A DNA stretch of 64,000 nucleotides, from the NCBI GenBank assembly GCA_903869265.1, contig CAIPYE010000010.1, positions 62,001 to 126,000 on the forward strand, given 5' to 3'. Numbering within the stretch: position 1 is the first letter of the stretch; each line of letters begins with the position of its first letter. The position numbers and the translations under genes are program-made. This document shows positions 40,634 to 49,802 of this stretch, in pieces. The notes beneath the pieces are model-generated. The model was not told the origin of the DNA. It saw only the letters and a list, made by a program, of their open reading frames with translations, and ran no database searches. The DNA comes from an uncultured delta proteobacterium. GTDB taxonomy: Bacteria; Desulfobacterota; Desulfobulbia; Desulfobulbales; Desulfurivibrionaceae.

Positions 40634-42109
40634 TTACTTACCATGTATCGCTTTTCCAGTAAAGCCATTTTCACCGCCAGCCATGGGGTGCAGGCTTACG
40701 GCGAGAATCCTTCTGGTGCAGGGGGTGATGGCCGCCCGCTGGTCAGGGCGCATGCCAAGAATGGCGATGATTCCCTTCTGGTCCGTCAAAATGGGTATCC
40801 GCCTCCGTTGGACTGCGGGAACCTTCTGGTCGGTGAAAAAATCGCCGACCTTTTTCCGGCCCGGCGCCCCCAGGGGATGAAACCGATCTCCCTCTTGGAA
40901 TGACCGGACCATCAGGGGAAAACAGACTGTATCGGCATCGCAGTATAGTGTCGTCGGAGCCTGCGTTTCCCATCCCTCGGAAAGCGCACCCAAAAAACGG
41001 AGCGCCAGCATTTTCCCAATCTCTTCAAGGGAATACGCCCCAGGTTCGGGAATTTCCCTGGCAAAAAACCTTTCTTCCGTGCCCGTTTCCGAAAGGTTTC
41101 CGCGCACAGCCTGCCGCCCCTGCGCATAGCGAATACTCAGCAGCCCACCTGCCTTGACAGCCCGCAGCCCACGGGCCAGATGCAACTCCGCCCCCTCAGC
41201 TCCGGTTTCTGCCAGGGAAAGCAACTGGGCAATCTGCCGAAACGAGGGCCGACAGTCCATATGCCAGCAAACGGTTTCCAGGATACGCCGCCGAATGGCC
41301 AGGGGCTGCCGCAAAAAATCCGGCAGCTGGATGGTCAACCCGGCAGGCTCGCCACTCTCCTCTGTAACCACTTTGACATAGGCCTGAGTGGCCATCTCGG
41401 CCAGCAGCTCTTCTTCCCCCTGTAAAATCGCCGCTGTTTCCCGCAGGGAGTTGCCGATATTGGGGTTGAAATGTTCCTGCAAATAGGGGAGCAGATCGAG
41501 CCTGATTCGGTTGCGCAGGTAAATCCGCTGGTGGTTGGAGCTGTCGATGCAATAGGAAATGTTTTCCGCGGCAAGATATCCAAGAATCTTTTCCTTGGAT
41601 ATCTCCAAAAAAGGCCGAATCACAAGGCCATCGCGCAGCCTCGCCATCCCGGTCAGACCCGCACGGCCAGTGCCCCGGATAAGCCGCAGCAGGATCTCCT
41701 CTGCCTGATCATCCGCCGTATGGGCCACGGCAATCTTGGTGGCACGGTGTCGCGCCGCCACATCATTAAAAAATCCGTAACGCAAATCGCGGGCAGCATG
41801 TTCACGACTCAGCCCCTGCTCCCTGGCATAAGCGGCAACATCCACCCTGCCGCACTCACAGGCAAGCCCCAGCCCCTGGGCCGCTTCCTGCACCAGGCGC
41901 GCTTCCGCTTCCGCCTCCTCGGGCCGCAAGCCATGGTCCACATGGGCAACCACCAAAGAAAAATCAAGGCCCAGGGCCAATTGCGCCAAGGCATGAAGCA
42001 GGGCCATGGAATCCGGGCCGCCGGATACCGCAACGACCCAGCGCTCTCCGGCGGCAAGAAGCTTCTCGCCTCGGATAATTTCTTCTACCTTTTTTACGAA
42101 AAAATGCAT
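40634..42109 (-). CDS. tilS: tRNA(Ile)-lysidine synthase
   Basis: 491 residues. The N-type ATP pyrophosphatase loop VAVSGGPDSMALLHAL is at 27-42, followed by VVAHVDHGLRPEEAEAEARL, HAARDLRYGFFN, AHTADDQAEEILLRLIRGTG and IRPFLEISKEKILGYL. The C-terminal substrate domain ends in FPLMVRSFQEGDRFHPLGAP and KKVGDFFTDQKVP. It modifies C34 of tRNA-Ile(CAU) to lysidine so that it reads AUA. Length is normal for the long form. The stop lies just before the tRNA-Arg gene. Confidence 0.95.
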   Translation of the reverse strand: MHFFVKKVEEIIRGEKLLAAGERWVVAVSGGPDSMALLHALAQLALGLDFSLVVAHVDHGLRPEEAEAEARLVQEAAQGLGLACECGRVDVAAYAREQGLSREHAARDLRYGFFNDVAARHRATKIAVAHTADDQAEEILLRLIRGTGRAGLTGMARLRDGLVIRPFLEISKEKILGYLAAENISYCIDSSNHQRIYLRNRIRLDLLPYLQEHFNPNIGNSLRETAAILQGEEELLAEMATQAYVKVVTEESGEPAGLTIQLPDFLRQPLAIRRRILETVCWHMDCRPSFRQIAQLLSLAETGAEGAELHLARGLRAVKAGGLLSIRYAQGRQAVRGNLSETGTEERFFAREIPEPGAYSLEEIGKMLALRFLGALSEGWETQAPTTLYCDADTVCFPLMVRSFQEGDRFHPLGAPGRKKVGDFFTDQKVPAVQRRRIPILTDQKGIIAILGMRPDQRAAITPCTRRILAVSLHPMAGGENGFTGKAIHGK

Positions 42110-42226
42110 ACGTTCCGGCTGGTGGTCATTATTCCCTTGAAGAAGGGGTTGTCTTTGGCTATGTGATATACCATAGTTACTGCGTATCCTTTTTTTTCAG
42201 AAAAACACTCAGCAGCGGGTCTTATT

Positions 42227-43096
42227 ATGAACGTACGCAAAGCTGTTATCCCGGTGGCCGGCAAGGGCACCCGCTTTCTCCCGGCCAGCAAGGCTATCCC
42301 CAAGGAAATGCTCACCATCGTCGACAGGCCGACCATCCAGTATATTGTCGAAGAGGTGGTCGCCTCGGGGATCGAAGAAATCGTTTTTGTCACCAGCCAG
42401 GGCAAGTCTGCCATTGAAAATCATTTTGACTATGATTTCGAGCTCGACACCATCCTCAGACAGAAGGGCAAGGACGCGCTCTGCGAAGAAATCAACCACA
42501 TCTCAAACCTCATCGACATTACCACGGTCCGCCAGAAAAAACCATTGGGTCTGGGCCACGCCATCTGGACCACCAGAAATGTCATCGGCAACGAGCCCTT
42601 CCTGGTTCTGCTGGGCGACGACCTGGTGTTGAGCAAGGTTCCATGCTGCCAGCAGATGCTTACCCTGCACGAAGAAATGGACGCACCCATCGTGGCTATC
42701 CAGAAAGTACCGGCAACGGAAACCAACCAATACGGAATCGTTGAGGGAACCAAGATCCGTGATGGAGTGTACCAAGTGGACCGCATGGTGGAAAAACCAG
42801 CGCCCGGCACCACCGACTCCGATCTGGCGATCATTGGCCGCTATCTCCTCACCCCGGAAATATTCCCCATGCTTGAAAAAACAACGCCAGGCCACGGCGG
42901 GGAGATCCAGCTCACCGACGCTCTGCTGGCCCTGGCCAAGCAGCGCCCCATGTATGCTTATGAATTTACCGGCACCCGCTTCGACGCCGGAGACAAGCTC
43001 GGCTACCTCAAGGCGATCGTCGCCTATGCCCTGCGGCACCCCGTGATCTCCAAGGAATTCAGGAAACACATCAAGGAAGTATGCGCTGATTTTTAA
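42227..43096 (+). CDS. galU: UTP-glucose-1-phosphate uridylyltransferase
   Basis: 289 residues. VRKAVIPVAGKGTRFLPASK is the nucleotide-binding start; PKEMLTIVDRPTIQYIVEEV, GLGHAIWTTRNVIGNEPFLV, LLGDDLVLS, ATETNQYGIVEG and RMVEKPAPGTTDSDLAIIGR complete the GalU pattern. It makes UDP-glucose for cell-surface polysaccharides. Length matches the family. It reads divergently from tilS. The ribosome site is weak. Confidence 0.95.
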   Translation: MNVRKAVIPVAGKGTRFLPASKAIPKEMLTIVDRPTIQYIVEEVVASGIEEIVFVTSQGKSAIENHFDYDFELDTILRQKGKDALCEEINHISNLIDITTVRQKKPLGLGHAIWTTRNVIGNEPFLVLLGDDLVLSKVPCCQQMLTLHEEMDAPIVAIQKVPATETNQYGIVEGTKIRDGVYQVDRMVEKPAPGTTDSDLAIIGRYLLTPEIFPMLEKTTPGHGGEIQLTDALLALAKQRPMYAYEFTGTRFDAGDKLGYLKAIVAYALRHPVISKEFRKHIKEVCADF

Positions 43097-43108
43097 TTTT
43101 CTCAAGGT

Positions 43109-43228
43109 AATCCCCCCTTTACAAATGGGGGGCAAGGGGGGATTTTTTGGACGGTGGCGAGCGAATCCAGCGTTTTCAAACGCCGTTAGCACTGCTCCCC
43201 CTCGATCCCCCTTTGTTAAAGGGGGAGG
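43109..43228. repeat. MITE/REP-like element with two CCCCCTTT hairpins
   Basis: CCCCCC at 43112-43117 pairs with GGGGGG at 43127-43132, and CCCCCTTT at 43207-43214 pairs with AAAGGGGG at 43218-43225. GCGTTTTCAAACGC lies between. Such paired C-rich/T-rich hairpins recur as short dispersed repeats in many bacterial genomes. It fills most of the galU-priA gap and may act as a transcript end. Confidence 0.6.
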
Positions 43229-43333
43229 CAAATGACCGTGTGGCCGCCTTGGGCGCCTCTGCGACGTTGCGTTTCTTTTTTTAGTTGTTATCAGATCCTC
43301 AATCTTTGTTGCACAATCCACCGACAACGCGCC

Positions 43334-45784
43334 ATGCCCGCATCCCCCCCATATCTTGAAGTCGCCGTGGCCGCGCCCCTGCCGCAAACCCTGACCTACG
43401 CCATCCCGACCAGCGGGGAGATTCCCGTCCCAGGGCAACGGGTGCTGGTTCCCTTGAGCGGACGGTTACTCACCGGCTATGTGCTGGCCTTAAGCGAAGA
43501 AAAACCCGAATTCCGGCTCAAGCCAGTGGCCGACATCCTCGATGATTTCCCGGTGTTCCCAGAAGCCCTGGTCCCCTTTTTTCGCTGGGTGGCCCGCTAC
43601 TATCATTATCCCATCGGCGAGGTGATCCGCGGCGCGCTGCCCGGCGGACTCACCTCGCAAAGCGGCCGCCAGCTCAAGGTTACCGAGACGGGACAGCGCT
43701 ATTTTATTGTTGAACAGCCGCAGCTTGCCCAGGATTATTCCTGGCTTGCCAATCTGCTGGCCAACAAAAAACTGAGCCCCTCGACGGTCCGTAAGCTCTG
43801 GCGGGGCAAGGAAAGGCGGCTCATCGAGCAGTGGGGTGAGCAGGGATTGATCTCGGTGGAACAGATTATCTCCGGGGCGTCCATTGGTCAAAAAACCGAA
43901 ACCTGTGTGCTCCTTGCCGACGAACCGCTTGCCCCGGAGGGGCTGGCCAGCCTCAAGCCCTCGGAAACAAAAACCCTCGCCCTCATTAAGGATCTGCTGC
44001 CAGATTCAACCCATGGGCTTCCCCGGAGGGAACTGACTCGAGTCTACAGTGGCGCGGCAAAACCCATCGCCTCTCTAGCCGCCAAAGGCATCATCCGCCT
44101 GGCAGAACGCCCGGTGTACCGCGACCCCTTTGGCGAGACCCCGCTTTTTTACCCCAGACCCGCCAAACTGACTGCTGATCAGCAAACCGCCCTGGCCCAA
44201 CTGAACCCGGCCATCAGCGAAAAAAAATACGCAGCCTTTCTCCTGCACGGCGTCACCGGCAGCGGCAAGACCGAGGTCTACCTGCAGGCTGCGGAAACCA
44301 CCCTGGCCTTGGGCCGCAGCGTTCTGGTCCTGGTGCCGGAGATCGCCCTGGCAACCCAGTTGGAGGCGCATTTTCTTTCCCGCTTCGGCGAGACGGTGGC
44401 CCTGCTCCACAGCGGCCTGGCCCGGGGTGAGCGCTTTGACCAGTGGCAGCGGGTTGTTTCCGGGGAAGCGCGCATCGTGATCGGCGCCCGCTCCGCCATC
44501 TTCGCGCCCCTTGGTGACCCAGGGTTGATCATCGTCGACGAAGAACACGACGGCGCCTACAAGCAGGAAGACAGCCTGCGCTACCAAGGCCGCGATCTGG
44601 CCCTGGTCCGGGGCAGCCAGGGCGGAGCCACGGTGCTGCTCGGTTCGGCCACCCCATCGCTGGCCAGCTATCAGCATGCGCTCAACGGCAAGTACACCCT
44701 GCTCAGCCTGCCGACCCGCATAGAAAACCGGCCTCTGCCCCAGGTGGAGCTGGTCGATTTGCAGGCGGTGAACACGGTCTCCGGCCGACCGCCGCTTTTT
44801 TCCCCCCAGCTCAAGCAGGCGCTGCGGGCAACCCTGGCCCGGCAGGAGCAGAGCCTCGTCTTTTTAAACCGCCGCGGCTTTGCCGGCTGCATGCTCTGCT
44901 CGGACTGCGGCCAGGCAGTGCAATGCCCCCATTGCCGGATAACCCTGACCCTGCACAAGGGGAGGGGCGAACTGGTCTGCCATTACTGCGGCTTTGCCAC
45001 CAACAGCCGCACGGTCTGCACCAATTGCCGCTCCATCAACCTGGCGCCCATCGGTTTTGGCACCGAACGCATCGAAGAGGAACTTACGGGGATGTTCCCC
45101 AAGGCCCGCATCGCCCGACTCGACCACGACACCACCCGCAACCGTCAGGATTTCCTCCGCATCCTCCGGGCGGTGCATGACCGGGAGGTGGACATTCTGG
45201 TGGGCACCCAGATGATCACCAAGGGCCACCATTTCCCCCATGTCACCCTGGTGGGCATCGTCTGGGCCGATGCCGGGCTGGGCATGCCCGATTACAAGGC
45301 AGGCGAACGCACCTTCCAGCTCCTGGCCCAGGTGACTGGTCGGGCAGGGAGGGGCGAGCAGCCTGGCCGGGTCATCGTCCAGACCCACCAGCCCGGCCAT
45401 TACAGCATTGCCGCAGCCCGCGACCACGATTACCCCCGTTTTTTTGCCAAAGAAACCGGGCTGCGCAAGGCCTTGGGTTATCCGCCTTTCAGCCGTCTCA
45501 TCAATCTGGTCCTTGACGGCGAACAGGAAGAGGCAGTGCAAACCCGGGCAGAATCCCTCGCCGCCAAGGGCAAAACGCTACGCCGCTATCGAAAAACCGC
45601 CATCCTCGGCCCAGCCCCTGCGCCCCTTGCCCGATTGCGGTCCAGATTCCGCTGGCAGATCCTGCTCAAGGGTCCGGATCTTGAAGAGCTGCATGGTCTC
45701 TGCCTGGAACTGGAACAGGAGCACGCCCGCCTGGGTGGAGCGGTGAATTTGTCGGTGGACGTTGACCCGGAAAATATGTTGTAG
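43334..45784 (+). CDS. priA: Primosomal protein N' (replication restart helicase)
   Basis: 816 residues from MPASPPYLEVAVAAPLP. The N-terminal 3'-DNA-binding domain leads to an SF2 helicase: LLHGVTGSGKTEVYLQAAE (Walker A near 305), IIVDEEHDGAYKQED, LLGSATPSLAS and FLNRRGFAGCMLCSDCG. Zinc-binding cysteine pairs run from about 515 to 565 (CSDCG, CPHC, CHYCG, CTNC). Later motifs are GTERIEEEL, VGTQMITKGHHFPHVTLV and QVTGRAGRGEQPG. It reloads the replisome at stalled forks. The frame is open upstream but no better start is seen. Confidence 0.95.
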   Translation: MPASPPYLEVAVAAPLPQTLTYAIPTSGEIPVPGQRVLVPLSGRLLTGYVLALSEEKPEFRLKPVADILDDFPVFPEALVPFFRWVARYYHYPIGEVIRGALPGGLTSQSGRQLKVTETGQRYFIVEQPQLAQDYSWLANLLANKKLSPSTVRKLWRGKERRLIEQWGEQGLISVEQIISGASIGQKTETCVLLADEPLAPEGLASLKPSETKTLALIKDLLPDSTHGLPRRELTRVYSGAAKPIASLAAKGIIRLAERPVYRDPFGETPLFYPRPAKLTADQQTALAQLNPAISEKKYAAFLLHGVTGSGKTEVYLQAAETTLALGRSVLVLVPEIALATQLEAHFLSRFGETVALLHSGLARGERFDQWQRVVSGEARIVIGARSAIFAPLGDPGLIIVDEEHDGAYKQEDSLRYQGRDLALVRGSQGGATVLLGSATPSLASYQHALNGKYTLLSLPTRIENRPLPQVELVDLQAVNTVSGRPPLFSPQLKQALRATLARQEQSLVFLNRRGFAGCMLCSDCGQAVQCPHCRITLTLHKGRGELVCHYCGFATNSRTVCTNCRSINLAPIGFGTERIEEELTGMFPKARIARLDHDTTRNRQDFLRILRAVHDREVDILVGTQMITKGHHFPHVTLVGIVWADAGLGMPDYKAGERTFQLLAQVTGRAGRGEQPGRVIVQTHQPGHYSIAAARDHDYPRFFAKETGLRKALGYPPFSRLINLVLDGEQEEAVQTRAESLAAKGKTLRRYRKTAILGPAPAPLARLRSRFRWQILLKGPDLEELHGLCLELEQEHARLGGAVNLSVDVDPENML

Positions 45785-45794
45785 ATGCGCAATG

Positions 45795-45823
45795 TTGACA
45801 TAGTGCACCACTAGTGTTACATT
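45795..45823 (+). promoter_or_regulatory. Promoter of the RelBE-like module
   Basis: TTGACA (45795-45800), 17-base spacer, TACATT (45818-45823). The palindrome CACTAGTG lies in the spacer and could be the operator of the antitoxin. It is 25 bp before the antitoxin start. Confidence 0.65.
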
Positions 45824-45847
45824 TTGAGAAAAATAGAGGAGCACACC

Positions 45848-46075
45848 ATGCCGACACCCAACCCCCGCATCCATGTTGTCTGCGAAAAGGACATGTATGC
45901 AACCATCGCCAAATTGGCCGCGCAAGACGGTGCGTCCCTTTCTTCGGTGGCCCACGATCTACTGCTGGAATCATTGGAACTGCGCGAGGACATCGCCCTG
46001 ACCAAAGTGGCTGATACCAGGGCGGCAAATTTTGACCGGGACAAGGCGCTGACTGTAGACCAGGTTTTTGGCTGA
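45848..46075 (+). CDS. Antitoxin of a RelBE-like pair (ribbon-helix-helix type)
   Basis: 75 residues. NPRIHVVCEKDMYATIAKLA is the N-terminal strand and first helix of a ribbon-helix-helix DNA-binding fold; LSSVAHDLLLESLELREDIA is the second helix. The C-terminal part (DKALTVDQVFG) is the usual toxin-binding tail. RBS GAGGAGCACACC. The stop overlaps the toxin ATG (TGATG), as expected of coupled antitoxin-toxin genes. Confidence 0.82.
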   Translation: MPTPNPRIHVVCEKDMYATIAKLAAQDGASLSSVAHDLLLESLELREDIALTKVADTRAANFDRDKALTVDQVFG

Positions 46076-46347
46076 TGCCCTTTCCCGTTATTTTTCATCC
46101 AGAGGTCAAGGATGATGCCGCTACCCTTTCCAAGACCATGCGGGAGCGGATCAAAAATGCCATAGAGACCCGCCTGACCTCCGACCCGTCTCGTTACGGC
46201 AAACCGCTACGGGGCACGCTGGCAGGATATTGGAAACTTCGCGTGGGAGACTGGCGGGTGGTGTATGCCATTCGCAACAACGAGGTGGTGGTGTTTGCCA
46301 TCAAACACCGCAACCGGATTTATGAAGAGGTGCACGGCAGGGTGTAA
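46075..46347 (+). CDS. RelE/ParE-family toxin
   Basis: 90 residues. PFPVIFHPEVKDDAATLSKT, PSRYGKPLRGTLAGYWKLRV and GDWRVVYAIRNNEVVVFAIK are characteristic of RelE: the G-x-W-R-V-V-Y strand, and HRNRIYEEV at the end, which supplies the basic/aromatic residues. RelE toxins cut mRNA in the ribosome; ParE poisons gyrase. The sequence favours RelE. Coupled to the upstream antitoxin. Confidence 0.88.
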   Translation: MPFPVIFHPEVKDDAATLSKTMRERIKNAIETRLTSDPSRYGKPLRGTLAGYWKLRVGDWRVVYAIRNNEVVVFAIKHRNRIYEEVHGRV

Positions 46348-46406
46348 CTAACCGGGATGTTCTCGGTTTTCATTTTCAAAGCGTCAACCATAGTTAAGGA
46401 CACACC

Positions 46407-46922
46407 ATGGCTCTACGAGAAATCGTCACCTACCCTTTTCCCATTCTCAAAGACACGGCCAAGCCGGTGACCGACTTCGGCGAGGAGCTCAAAAAGCTGG
46501 TGGCCGATATGGCGGAAACCATGTACGACGCCCCCGGCGTAGGCTTAGCAGCCCCGCAGATCAACATCCCCCTGCAACTTTGCGTCATTGATATCTCGCC
46601 CAAGGACGAGCCCAGGGAGCTGATCGTGCTTGCCAACCCAAAAATCATCAAGGGCGAGGGCCAAGAGATCGACGAAGAGGGCTGTCTCAGCGTGCGGGAG
46701 TATTGCAGCAACGTGCCCCGCTATACAAAGATATGGGTCGAGGCCCAGGACATCACCGGCCAGCCGCTGAGTTTTGAGGCGGAGGGGTATTATGCCCGGG
46801 TGATCCAGCACGAGCTTGATCACCTCAATGGCACCCTGTTCATCGACCGGATCAGCTCCCTCAAGCGGACGCTGTACAAAAAGAAGCTCAAGAAGATGCT
46901 CAAGGCCGAAGAGGGGAAATAA
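46407..46922 (+). CDS. def: Peptide deformylase
   Basis: 171 residues. The three motifs are complete: GVGLAAPQ at 44-51, DEEGCLSVRE with the metal-binding Cys near 92, and IQHELDHLNGTLFIDRI with the HExxH-like HELDH near 134. It removes the formyl group from new proteins. It is followed three bases later by fmt, the usual pairing. ATG at 46407 behind AAGGACACACC. Confidence 0.96.
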   Translation: MALREIVTYPFPILKDTAKPVTDFGEELKKLVADMAETMYDAPGVGLAAPQINIPLQLCVIDISPKDEPRELIVLANPKIIKGEGQEIDEEGCLSVREYCSNVPRYTKIWVEAQDITGQPLSFEAEGYYARVIQHELDHLNGTLFIDRISSLKRTLYKKKLKKMLKAEEGK

Positions 46923-46925
46923 CCG

Positions 46926-47873
46926 GTGGCAACCAGCAGGTACCGCATCATCTTCATGGGCACCCCGGAATTTGCCGTGCCCTCGCTCCAGGCCCTTCTC
47001 GACCACGGGGAACAGGTGGTGGCCGTGGTCTGCCAGCCGGACAAGCCCAAGGGCAGGGGCCGCAAGCTGAGCCCGCCGCCGGTCAAGGAACTGGCCCTGG
47101 ATGCGGGCATCCCGGTGCTCCAACCCACCAAAGTCAGAACCACGGAGTTTCTCGAAGAGCTCCGCAGTTATCACCCGGACCTCATGGTGGTGACCGCCTA
47201 TGGCCGCATCCTGCCCGGACCACTCCTTAACCTGCCGCGCTTAGGCACCATCAACGTACACGGCTCGCTCCTCCCAAAATATCGGGGCGCGGCTCCGGTC
47301 CAATGGGCGGTGCTCAACGGTGACACGGAAACCGGCATCACCATCATGCAGATGGACGAGGGCATGGACACCGGCGACATCCTCCTGCCGGGGAGCCTGG
47401 CCATCGAACCCGAAGACACCGCAGGCACCCTGGCCGTGAAGATGGCCGACCTCGGGGGCAGGCTGCTCATCGAGGCCCTGGAACGGCTTAAGGCAGGAAA
47501 TCTCCCCCCGCAGAAACAGGACGAAAGCCTGGTCACCCTGGCGCCCCCGCTTTCCAAAGAGTTGAGCGCGATCGACTGGCAGAGATCGGCTCAAGAAATC
47601 AGCTGCCAAATCAGGGGGCTGGACCCATGGCCCATGGCCCACACCACCCTGGAGGGCAAATGGCTGCGGTTTTTTGCCCCGCAGGTAATTGCAGGCCCTG
47701 TGCGCGAAGCGCCCGGCACCCTATGCCGAGCCAACAAGAATGGACTGGTGGTGGCCACGGGCGAAGACTATCTCCGGTTGGGCGAGGTACAACTTGAGGG
47801 CTCCAAGCGGATGAGCGCGGACGCCTTTCTGAGGGGCAGGCCACTCAATCCGGGCCTCCGGTTCCCCTCATGA
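46926..47873 (+). CDS. fmt: Methionyl-tRNA formyltransferase
   Basis: 315 residues, GTG start. YRIIFMGTPEFAVPSLQALL, QPDKPKGRGRKLSPPPVKEL, NVHGSLLPKYRGAAPVQWAV (catalytic Asn-His and SLLP loop), MQMDEGMDTGDILLPG and the C-terminal LSAIDWQRSAQEISCQIRGL, PWPMAHTTLEG are the Fmt pattern. It formylates initiator Met-tRNA. Overlaps the next gene by ATGA. Confidence 0.95.
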   Translation: MATSRYRIIFMGTPEFAVPSLQALLDHGEQVVAVVCQPDKPKGRGRKLSPPPVKELALDAGIPVLQPTKVRTTEFLEELRSYHPDLMVVTAYGRILPGPLLNLPRLGTINVHGSLLPKYRGAAPVQWAVLNGDTETGITIMQMDEGMDTGDILLPGSLAIEPEDTAGTLAVKMADLGGRLLIEALERLKAGNLPPQKQDESLVTLAPPLSKELSAIDWQRSAQEISCQIRGLDPWPMAHTTLEGKWLRFFAPQVIAGPVREAPGTLCRANKNGLVVATGEDYLRLGEVQLEGSKRMSADAFLRGRPLNPGLRFPS

Positions 47874-48616
47874 CCAGATTTCTGAAAAGCCGCATCTTCT
47901 ACCTTGTTCTCATCCTTGCCGGGATTGGGGCCGTTGCCCTCTATGCCTTCCAGCCGGACAACATCTTTGGCAAGGTTCTTTCTTACCTGCAAAATTCGCG
48001 GCAACACGGGGAACAGCTCCGGGAGGCCATCCTGGCCAAAGGCGCCTTTGCCCCCCTTATCTTCATCACCCTCCAGATTCTTCAGGTGGTTGTCGCGCCC
48101 ATCCCCGGCGAGGCAAGCGGCGTTTTGGGCGGCTACCTTTTCGGCGCCCTGCCGTCCTTTGTCTATTCCACCATCGGGCTTACCATCGGGTCCTGGCTGG
48201 CCTTCATGGTCGGTCGACTGCTCAGCGATCTGGTCCGCCGCCGGTTGGAGCACACCGTCATCTACAAGCGGTTCAACCATCTGGTTAGCAAGGGAGATTT
48301 TGCCATCCCCTTTGTCCTTTTTCTCCTACCCGGCTTCCCCAAGGACTCCCTGGCCTATCTGCTGGGCATGAGCCACATGCCGCTGCCGGTTTTTTTGTTC
48401 ATTACCTTTGTGGGCCGGATGCCGGGCACCCTGCTCCTTTCCTTCCAGGGGGCCGAGATTTATCAGGGCGACTATCTGAAATTTGCGTTGCTGCTGGGGG
48501 TTTCGGCCCTGATCGCCCTCCCATATGCCTTCTACCACAAACGGATTCTCGCCTGGCTCACCCACTACAACAAGCGGACCTTTCCCGACGATGGCTCAGC
48601 GAAGAAAAATGACTGA
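47870..48616 (+). CDS. TVP38/TMEM64-family membrane protein
   Basis: 248 residues with five to six hydrophobic segments (FYLVLILAGIGAVALYAFQP, FAPLIFITLQILQVVVAPIP, GLTIGSWLAFMVGRLLSDLV, LLGVSALIALPYAFYHKRIL). VVAPIPGEASGVLGGYLFG and LFLLPGFPKDSLAYLLGMSH are the conserved re-entrant loops of the VTT (SNARE-associated/DedA-like) domain. These proteins are linked to lipid scrambling or transport. Starts in an ATGA overlap with fmt and ends 8 bp into larC. Confidence 0.85.
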   Translation: MTRFLKSRIFYLVLILAGIGAVALYAFQPDNIFGKVLSYLQNSRQHGEQLREAILAKGAFAPLIFITLQILQVVVAPIPGEASGVLGGYLFGALPSFVYSTIGLTIGSWLAFMVGRLLSDLVRRRLEHTVIYKRFNHLVSKGDFAIPFVLFLLPGFPKDSLAYLLGMSHMPLPVFLFITFVGRMPGTLLLSFQGAEIYQGDYLKFALLLGVSALIALPYAFYHKRILAWLTHYNKRTFPDDGSAKKND

Positions 48617-49802
48617 CCAGCACAACATCGCCTACATCGACTGTTTTTCCGGGATCAGCGGCGACATGTTCCTTGCAGCCCTGCTCGATGCCGGCCTGTC
48701 CATCGAGGAGTTGCGCGGGCAACTGGACCTGCTTGGCCTTGACGGCTATACCCTGACCATGGGCAAAAAAACCTGCGGGGCCATCGCCGCCACCACCCTC
48801 TCGGTCCAAACTGCCGAAAAACATCCGCACCGCTCCTGGGGGGATATCCGGCAGCTCATCACCGCAAGCAGCCTCGCACCCCCAGTCAAGAAAACAACGC
48901 TTTCCATCTTCTCCCTGCTGGCCGAGGCCGAGGCCAAGGTGCATGGCAGGCCGGTGGATACCGTCCATTTCCATGAAGTCGGCGGTATCGACTCAATTGT
49001 TGATATAGTCGGCGCAGCCATCGGCCTTGATTTTCTGCACATCACCAGCCTGCAGTGTGCCCCCCTGCCCATGCCGCGCGGCTGGGTCCAGTGCGCCCAC
49101 GGTCTGCTGCCCCTGCCAGCGCCCGCGGTCTGCGAGCTACTGCAAGGGGTGCCTGCCTATGGGGTTGAGCTGAGCCAGGAGCTGGTCACCCCGACCGGCG
49201 CGGCCATTGTTAAGGCTCTGTCCACCGGTTATGGCCCCATGCCAGCCATGACCATAACCGGGGTGGGCTACGGGGCTGGCAGCCAGGAGCTGGCCAATGG
49301 TCAGCCCAATCTCCTGCGCTTGGTCCTCGGCACCGCCCGGACCGCAATCGAGGCCCAGGAGGTGGAGGTGATCGAAACCCATCTGGACGACTGGTCGCCG
49401 GAAACCTTTCCCTATCTCAGCGAACAGCTCTTCGCCCTGGGCGCTCTGGACGTGGCCCTGATCCCCATCCAGATGAAAAAGGGGCGACCCGGCTTCCTCC
49501 TGCGGGTGATCTGCGACCGGGCTGCATCCCTGGCAGCGAAGGAATGCATCCTGAGCGAGACCACGGCCATCGGGTTGCGTTTCCGCACGGAGCAGCGCTG
49601 GACCCTGCCCAGGGAGAGTGGCACGGTTCCCACCCGCTGGGGTAGGGTGCGGATAAAAAAGATAACGACTCCAGCGGGGGAGGTATTGACCCCGGAATAT
49701 GAGGATTGCAAACGGGTGGCAATCACGCACCACGTCCCGATCAAAGAGGTGTACGCCGAGGTGGGGTGCGCCGAACGTGAAAAGTTTAAAGGGGAAAAGT
49801 AA
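48609..49802 (+). CDS. larC: Nickel insertion protein LarC (Ni-pincer cofactor synthesis)
   Basis: 397 residues from MTDQHNIAYIDCFSGISG. DCFSGISGDMFLAALLDAGL opens the family; VHFHEVGGIDSIVDIVGAAI, LVTPTGAAIVKALSTGYGP and GYGAGSQELANGQPNLLRLV, and ETHLDDWSPETFPYLSEQLF follow. LarC inserts nickel into the pincer nucleotide cofactor of lactate racemase and related enzymes. No larA, larB or larE is in the window. Here it is one undivided gene, whereas in Lactobacillus it is made by frameshifting from two. Confidence 0.9.
   Translation: MTDQHNIAYIDCFSGISGDMFLAALLDAGLSIEELRGQLDLLGLDGYTLTMGKKTCGAIAATTLSVQTAEKHPHRSWGDIRQLITASSLAPPVKKTTLSIFSLLAEAEAKVHGRPVDTVHFHEVGGIDSIVDIVGAAIGLDFLHITSLQCAPLPMPRGWVQCAHGLLPLPAPAVCELLQGVPAYGVELSQELVTPTGAAIVKALSTGYGPMPAMTITGVGYGAGSQELANGQPNLLRLVLGTARTAIEAQEVEVIETHLDDWSPETFPYLSEQLFALGALDVALIPIQMKKGRPGFLLRVICDRAASLAAKECILSETTAIGLRFRTEQRWTLPRESGTVPTRWGRVRIKKITTPAGEVLTPEYEDCKRVAITHHVPIKEVYAEVGCAEREKFKGEK

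Noticed and set aside
43109-43228. Riboswitch upstream of priA
   Set aside because: The hairpins are simple C/G-rich repeats without any known aptamer pattern.
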